DNA of 47,074 bases, taken from Methanobrevibacter sp. (GTDB lineage Archaea; Methanobacteriota; Methanobacteria; Methanobacteriales; Methanobacteriaceae). The stretch lies in contig JAFUCN010000083.1 of assembly GCA_017459665.1 (NCBI GenBank), positions 1-47,074 of the forward strand. Direction: 5' to 3'. This document shows positions 42,493-47,074 of this stretch, piece after piece; positions within the stretch are counted from its first letter, which is position 1; each line of letters starts with the position of its first letter. Both the position numbers and the translations under genes were made by a program. The notes under the pieces are model-generated. The model was not told the origin of the DNA. It was given only the letters and a program-made list of their open reading frames with translations, and did not search any database.

Positions 42493-43486
42493 TTATCCGA
42501 TGAATTTCCTATGGGATATTTTCACGTTGTTTTGATTCACCATTGCATATTGCATGGTAGTGTCAATCTGCACATGACCCAAGAGCCTTTGAACCTGTTC
42601 AATAGGCATTCCTTTATCAATTGCATTTGTTGCCATTGTTCTTCTGAACTTATGTGGATGTATCTTTTTGATTTTAGCTTCGTGGCCAAGTTTGCGCATT
42701 CTTTTTTCAACACCTGGAATACCCAGCCGATCATGAGGTTTTCTGAGAGATACAAATAGTGCAGGATTATTGTCTTTTCTGGACTCCAAGTATTTTTGAA
42801 GGTGAATTTTTGTTTTTGCATCAAAGTAAACTATACGTTCACTGTCACCTTTGCCCAATACAACACATTCCCTTTCACTAAACAGAACATCATCAATATT
42901 TAGATTTACAAGTTCACCCACACGTACCGGTTGATGCTAAAAGCTCAATCATTGCCAAATCTCTGATGTTATCACACTTGTCCCTTAGGACTTCAAAATT
43001 CTCATCGCTTAAAACCTCTTTCACCACCCTTTTGGTTTTAATCCTATGAATCCTTCTAACCGGATTTTTTGAAATATGTCCCTCATCCTCAAGCCAGCTG
43101 AAAAAACTAGACAAAACTCGCCTGATATTGTCAATCGTTGATTTGGATGCATTACTCTGATTTTTATAGTCTGCCAAATATTTTCTCAAATCATCAGTTG
43201 TGATGCTTTCGATTTTAAGATTAACTGATTCCAACATCTTGAAAATCATGTTTCTGTAATAATCAATGGTTTTTTCAGAACATCCTTCAATTTGTTTGGC
43301 TGAAAGAAAAGACACCAACAATTCATGATTTTCTTTTGATTCATCAAACGATAAATTATTGTCCTTTTTAAACAATTCAAAATCATTCAAAATACTTTTA
43401 AGACATTCATTAAGTCGTGCTATTTGAATTTCATTTAGATAATGTTCCATATTACTTTCTATTAATCTAATCAGTTCATTTTTCAT
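42493..43486 (-). pseudogene. Tyrosine recombinase (XerC-like integrase), frameshifted
   Basis: Two frames make one gene. The first (43486 down to 42914) has the SAM-like N-terminal core-binding domain (SEKTIDYYRNMIFKMLESVN) and runs to LLASTGTCG and a stop. The second (to 42493) holds the catalytic end: GELVNLNIDDVL, HPHKFRRTMATN (His and Arg), LLGHVQIDTT and the Tyr in MQYAMVN. A 2-base deletion in ACGT at 42922-42925 (expected ATGCGT for the Met-Arg of STGMRVGEL) explains the shift and removes the first catalytic Arg. Start has GGGTGATT. Relic of an integrated element or of an XerA-like enzyme. Confidence 0.8.
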
Positions 43487-43676
43487 TTAAATCACCCTAT
43501 GAAAAAATTTATTAATTCAATCTTAAAACATATGGTGAAAACTTTGATATTTAATTTTTCCCATAAACCTAACTTTAATTTAAAGCGTTTTAATGAAAAT
43601 AAAAAAATAATATTGGTTGATGATTAAGGTTGATTATTATAATCATTAACATTAATTAAAATTTAAAAAAATAATT

Positions 43677-43701
43677 AAAATAGTGCATTGGGCACTATTT
43701 T
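43677..43701 (-). terminator. Terminator of the surface protease gene
   Basis: AAAATAGTGC/GCACTATTTT with a 5-base loop; on the minus strand it is followed by an AT-rich, T-tract stretch. It overlaps the stop codon. The interval 43487-43676 contains no gene. Confidence 0.75.
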
Positions 43702-46700
43702 ACTTTAACGGTTGTTTTTATTGTATCCTTAATGTATGTCACTTTGACAGTGTAGGTTTTACCCTTTTTAAGCTTTTTAATAACATTCTTCTTAAGTGTC
43801 GTTTGAGCAATTCCTTTCTTGTTGGTTTTAACCTTATAGGTTTTGCCGTTGAACTTGAATGTTACAGTTTTACCTTTAACCAATTTACCATTGATTTTGA
43901 GCTTAGCTTTCAAGGTAAACTTCTTAGCAGTCTTTTTGACAGTGACTTTGCTGGCTGTTAAGACCTGTTTTACTGTAACTTTATTGGTATAGGTTTTGCC
44001 GTTGAATACAGTTTTGATAGTGTATTTTCCAGGAGTTTGCGTTATTTTTATTTTAGCAATTCCATTGCTGTCAGTATTAACAGTTGTGGTTTTGCCATTG
44101 AATACAAATTTAACACTTGATCCCACAACAATCCTGCCATCGGCAGTAACGACTTTAACTGAGAAATATTTTCCTCCATTATAATCAACTGAAATGTCTT
44201 TGTTGGCGGTGATTTTACTGTCATCGGCTACAGTATAAACCTTAAGGCAAACTGTTCTGTTTTCCAGCGTGATATCCTTCCATGTGCTGCCGTCGGCACT
44301 TACAAAAGACATTCCCTGAATATAATGCTGTCTTGAATATGTCTGGTATGGAAGATTGTTGTTTTTGAATACTACTTTAAACTTATCCCCTTTTTTAACT
44401 GAAACATATTTGCTTAAAACAATTGTCCTGTATCCTGCAAACTCGCTTACACCGCTTTGTGAGTGCACCAGTTTATCGTTCATGTAAATGTCAAATGAAT
44501 AATTGATTCCTAACTGGTTGAAGTATGTTCCAACAGCGGCAATCAAATCATCATACTGTGATGTGAACTCATTGGAATAGTGAGTATAATTGCTGTCGAA
44601 ATCAAACAAACCACCTAAATCTGTCTGGTAATTGACATGATAATCTATTGCATTAGTGAAAATGCAAGCTGTGAACGGATAAATGCAACCGGTATCTACG
44701 TCAGGTGTAAAAAATGATTTTTCATAGTATGAGAGGTAGAAATATCCTTCATCTCCCCATTCGGTTCCCCAGCTGTTTTTAACAATCCATGCACCATCTC
44801 CTGGAGGAGTGATTAAAAAGTTATTAGCCTTAAAGTTATCATCCCATCCTATGATGGCAACTCCATGGTCAATCGGAAGGGATTCATTTGTATACTGTGC
44901 TGAAGTATCTGCATTGAAATAAGGTTCTTCAAAACTGCAGGCATAAGCAATTGAAACAGCACCGTAATTTAAAATCGCTTTTTTAACCTCATCAACATAA
45001 TTACCGGCATCGGGCATGATGAATAAAACATCATGAAGATGTATCTTATTTGGGCTTTCAACAAAAACGGATAATTTCCCGACTTCATCATATTCATCTT
45101 CTGTTTCACCAACACTCAGCCAGCTGACCACATTAGCCAAAGCCATATAGTAAACTCCTCCTTCATCATTCTGTAAATCTCCAAATTCTGAGTATCTTAT
45201 TTGGAGATTCTGAATATAGTTTTCAGAGACATCATATCTGATGCCTGTTGCTTTTAAAAGAGCGGTTTCCAACGCTTCGCCAAAGGCAAATGTCCAGCAT
45301 GAACCCATATGACCCTGATTTTTAACGGGTGTAATCCATCCCCAGTCACGCAAATCAAACCTTGAGGGAAGAGTTGAAATACTAATTGTATTGTTGATTA
45401 AAGTCAGATTCAATCCGGGATATTCGAAAGATACGGGTGAATAAAATGACTGATTGGTGATTACACTGTCATTGGCATATTCATTATTGTTGAGAATGCA
45501 ATTGTTTTTGTCAAAATCTGTGAAAATCGCATTTGCATTGTTTTTAAACACACAACTGGTGATATTATAACATGAATCACAGGCATATACTGCATTTCCA
45601 AGATATGCGGAGTTATTGAGGAATTCTGTTCGGGTCAGTGTCAGGTTACTGATGTCGCAATATACTGCGCCGCCGTAGTGGTTACCGGACAGTTTGTTTG
45701 ATTCAAAAATACAATTGTCAATTGTTGTGTTGGTAAATGAGATGTAAACTGCTCCTCCAACCTGAGCATTATTGTTTGTGAAGTTGGAACCGTTCAGGAT
45801 TAAACTGCCCCCAAGCTGAATATATGCTCCGCCATTCATGGATGATGAATTTATAAACGCACACTCAGTTATTGTAGCATTGTAGGCTTCCATTCCATAA
45901 TCAACCATTATAGCACCTGCATTTTTAATGGATTTGGTGTTGATGAACTCACAGCCTTTGATACATGAGTTACCTGCCCATCTTACGGCAATTGCTCCTG
46001 CGGATTTCTCGGCTGTAAGGTTAATGAATCTGGAATTAGTAATTGAACTTTTAGAATTTTCAAAATAGAGTGCGGATGCATAAGCAGAAGTTATGTTAAT
46101 GAAATCTGAATCATCTATGCTGACTGAGGAATGTGTGGCATAAATTTGACCATATTTACCAGTGCTGTGTGATGTGACAGATGAGTTTGAGACCTTTAAT
46201 GTGGAATTTTGTGAATATATGGATGATCCTCCTTCAGCGCAATTGTCAATAAAACTGGAACCTGCGCAATTTAAAATACCGTTGTAAATGGCAATTGCTC
46301 CGCCACGACTGGCATTATTGGCGATGAAAGTCACATTGTTTAATGTGATATTGCCGGTAGCATATATTGCACCTCCTACATTACTATTACCGTTGATGAA
46401 TACGAGATTGTTGATTGTTATATTGCTTCCTGTAATGTAGAATATTCTGGATTGGCCGTTTGCATCCAGAACATGATTGTTTCCGTTTATTGTGAAATTG
46501 CTTTTTTTAATAACAACCGAACCGCTGTCGGTTTCATTGCTGAAGGTGTAGTCATGTATTATTTCCAGCACATCCTCAGACCAGTTTATATGATTATTCA
46601 AATCTTTAAATGTGTAATTTATTATGTTGTCAACATCCTCAACAGTGTAGACTTTCAAACAAGCAATATTATTCTCAGTGACATATAAGTCTTTCCATTC

Positions 46701-47074
46701 ATAACCATTATAGAAAAATGAAGTGTTTTCAGTGAAATGCACCCTGCACCATGGACAATAACATAAAGGCATCATGTTTGAAGTAATAACCGCTTTGAAA
46801 ATATCTCCTTTTTTGACCGGCACATATTCATTTAACCTGATTGTATGATATCCGCAAAATGGGGACATGCCCTCCTGTATCAGTTTCAGTTTATCGTTTA
46901 CATAGATTTCTACAGTGTAATTCACATCACTGCTGTTGAAGTAGGTTCCCACAGCGGCAATCAAATCATCAGATGCAGCTTCAAACTGATTGGCATAAGC
47001 AATACTTCCATTAACATTAATACCAGGTGCTAATACACCATTCTCATCAAAACCGGCGAATTGACCGGACCATA
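43695..47074 (-). CDS. Giant adhesin-like surface protein with papain-like protease domain (N-terminus off the window)
   Basis: At least 1125 codons, open to the window end, so its start is outside. Order along the protein: a lectin-like domain after a missing first part (SGQFAGFDENGVLAPGINVN), a parallel beta-helix with many N-N and G-G-A-I-Y repeats, then a C1A papain-like protease, a second lectin-like domain, an Ig-like domain and a Lys-rich C-terminal repeat (VTVKKTAKKFTLKAKLKING). The protease has Cys in QGHMGSCWTF (codon 45297-45299), His in PIDHGVAIIGWDD (44865-44867) and Asn in VKNSWGTEWGDEGY (44775-44777). It probably acts at the cell surface on peptides or wall cross-links. Start uncertain. 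Confidence 0.85.
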   Translation of the reverse strand, partial: WSGQFAGFDENGVLAPGINVNGSIAYANQFEAASDDLIAAVGTYFNSSDVNYTVEIYVNDKLKLIQEGMSPFCGYHTIRLNEYVPVKKGDIFKAVITSNMMPLCYCPWCRVHFTENTSFFYNGYEWKDLYVTENNIACLKVYTVEDVDNIINYTFKDLNNHINWSEDVLEIIHDYTFSNETDSGSVVIKKSNFTINGNNHVLDANGQSRIFYITGSNITINNLVFINGNSNVGGAIYATGNITLNNVTFIANNASRGGAIAIYNGILNCAGSSFIDNCAEGGSSIYSQNSTLKVSNSSVTSHSTGKYGQIYATHSSVSIDDSDFINITSAYASALYFENSKSSITNSRFINLTAEKSAGAIAVRWAGNSCIKGCEFINTKSIKNAGAIMVDYGMEAYNATITECAFINSSSMNGGAYIQLGGSLILNGSNFTNNNAQVGGAVYISFTNTTIDNCIFESNKLSGNHYGGAVYCDISNLTLTRTEFLNNSAYLGNAVYACDSCYNITSCVFKNNANAIFTDFDKNNCILNNNEYANDSVITNQSFYSPVSFEYPGLNLTLINNTISISTLPSRFDLRDWGWITPVKNQGHMGSCWTFAFGEALETALLKATGIRYDVSENYIQNLQIRYSEFGDLQNDEGGVYYMALANVVSWLSVGETEDEYDEVGKLSVFVESPNKIHLHDVLFIMPDAGNYVDEVKKAILNYGAVSIAYACSFEEPYFNADTSAQYTNESLPIDHGVAIIGWDDNFKANNFLITPPGDGAWIVKNSWGTEWGDEGYFYLSYYEKSFFTPDVDTGCIYPFTACIFTNAIDYHVNYQTDLGGLFDFDSNYTHYSNEFTSQYDDLIAAVGTYFNQLGINYSFDIYMNDKLVHSQSGVSEFAGYRTIVLSKYVSVKKGDKFKVVFKNNNLPYQTYSRQHYIQGMSFVSADGSTWKDITLENRTVCLKVYTVADDSKITANKDISVDYNGGKYFSVKVVTADGRIVVGSSVKFVFNGKTTTVNTDSNGIAKIKITQTPGKYTIKTVFNGKTYTNKVTVKQVLTASKVTVKKTAKKFTLKAKLKINGKLVKGKTVTFKFNGKTYKVKTNKKGIAQTTLKKNVIKKLKKGKTYTVKVTYIKDTIKTTVKVK

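Noticed and set aside
43631-43645. TGATTAT-T-ATAATCA dyad upstream of the integrase relic and downstream of the surface protein
   Set aside because: Short and A/T-only apart from the ends; expected by chance in this composition and not placed at a promoter.
45400-46500. Repeated short motifs in the giant surface protein gene as possible DNA repeats or a CRISPR
   Set aside because: The similarity is at protein level (beta-helix turns); the DNA units vary in length and sequence and there are no regular spacers.
1-47074. tRNA or rRNA genes
   Set aside because: I looked for clover-leaf sequences (GC-rich islands with TTCGA-type loops) in the intergenic parts and saw none; the intergenic parts are uniformly AT-rich.

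Overview
The window is AT-rich archaeal DNA from a methanogen, most likely Methanobrevibacter or a close relative in Methanobacteriales. The evidence is the gene content: DUF447, DUF2121 and DUF1847 proteins, a GlnRS-like archaeal GltX, a short archaeal PurA, DapL lysine synthesis, an ADP-forming acetyl-CoA synthetase, and very large adhesin-like surface proteins with the lysine-rich C-terminal repeat of gut Methanobrevibacter. Many starts have GGTGA or GGAGG ribosome sites, and TATA-like boxes lie upstream. I saw no rRNA, tRNA or CRISPR array.

Layout. 0-10.5 kb is mostly housekeeping: the start of an adhesin-like protein (minus), hemB with a CitG-like gene, a degenerate 19-bp repeat array resembling an IS21-type end, a frameshifted DUF6932 gene with its partner, aroC, an MBL-fold hydrolase with a proteasome-like DUF2121 protein, an ADP-forming acyl-CoA synthetase, and a DUF447 operon.

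10.5-20.4 kb is the most unusual part. It holds an orphan ABC substrate-binding protein, a GshA-type glutamate-cysteine ligase, a second (GCS2/EgtA-type) glutamate ligase, an EgtC-like class II amidohydrolase, a ThiS/MoaD-like sulfur carrier ending in GG, a GMC-type FAD oxidoreductase, a LarE-like sulfur transferase, a ThiF/HesA/MoeB-like adenylyltransferase and FdhD. The same dyad, TAACAATTGTTA or a near match, often fused to a TATA-like ATATAA, lies upstream of every transcription unit here. I read this as one regulon and propose an uncharacterised pathway: a substrate is gamma-glutamylated, sulfur is delivered from a protein thiocarboxylate and/or LarE, and the glutamyl group is removed by the EgtC-like enzyme.

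20.4-28.3 kb holds purA and a signalling operon: two tandem paralogous cytosolic PAS/HisKA_2 histidine kinases, a stand-alone receiver, a receiver fused to a membrane-bound processive family-2 glycosyltransferase, and a membrane-anchored extracytoplasmic protein. This looks like a phosphorelay acting directly on an exopolysaccharide synthase. 28.3-39.1 kb holds dapL with a DUF6882/DUF6891 tail, an acidic membrane-anchored protein, an AIM24-like protein, gltX, and a TPR/aldo-keto reductase/methyltransferase operon.

39.1-43.5 kb is a decaying region: an adhesin fragment, a frameshifted MarR gene, a headless gene remnant and a tyrosine recombinase with a 2-nt deletion at its first catalytic Arg. 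It surrounds an intact DUF134 regulator/zinc-ribbon/ferredoxin operon with a perfect 20-bp palindrome at its promoter, and a DUF1847 gene. From 43.7 kb to the end lies a giant surface protein (minus, N-terminus outside the window) with a parallel beta-helix, a papain-like protease and lectin-like domains.
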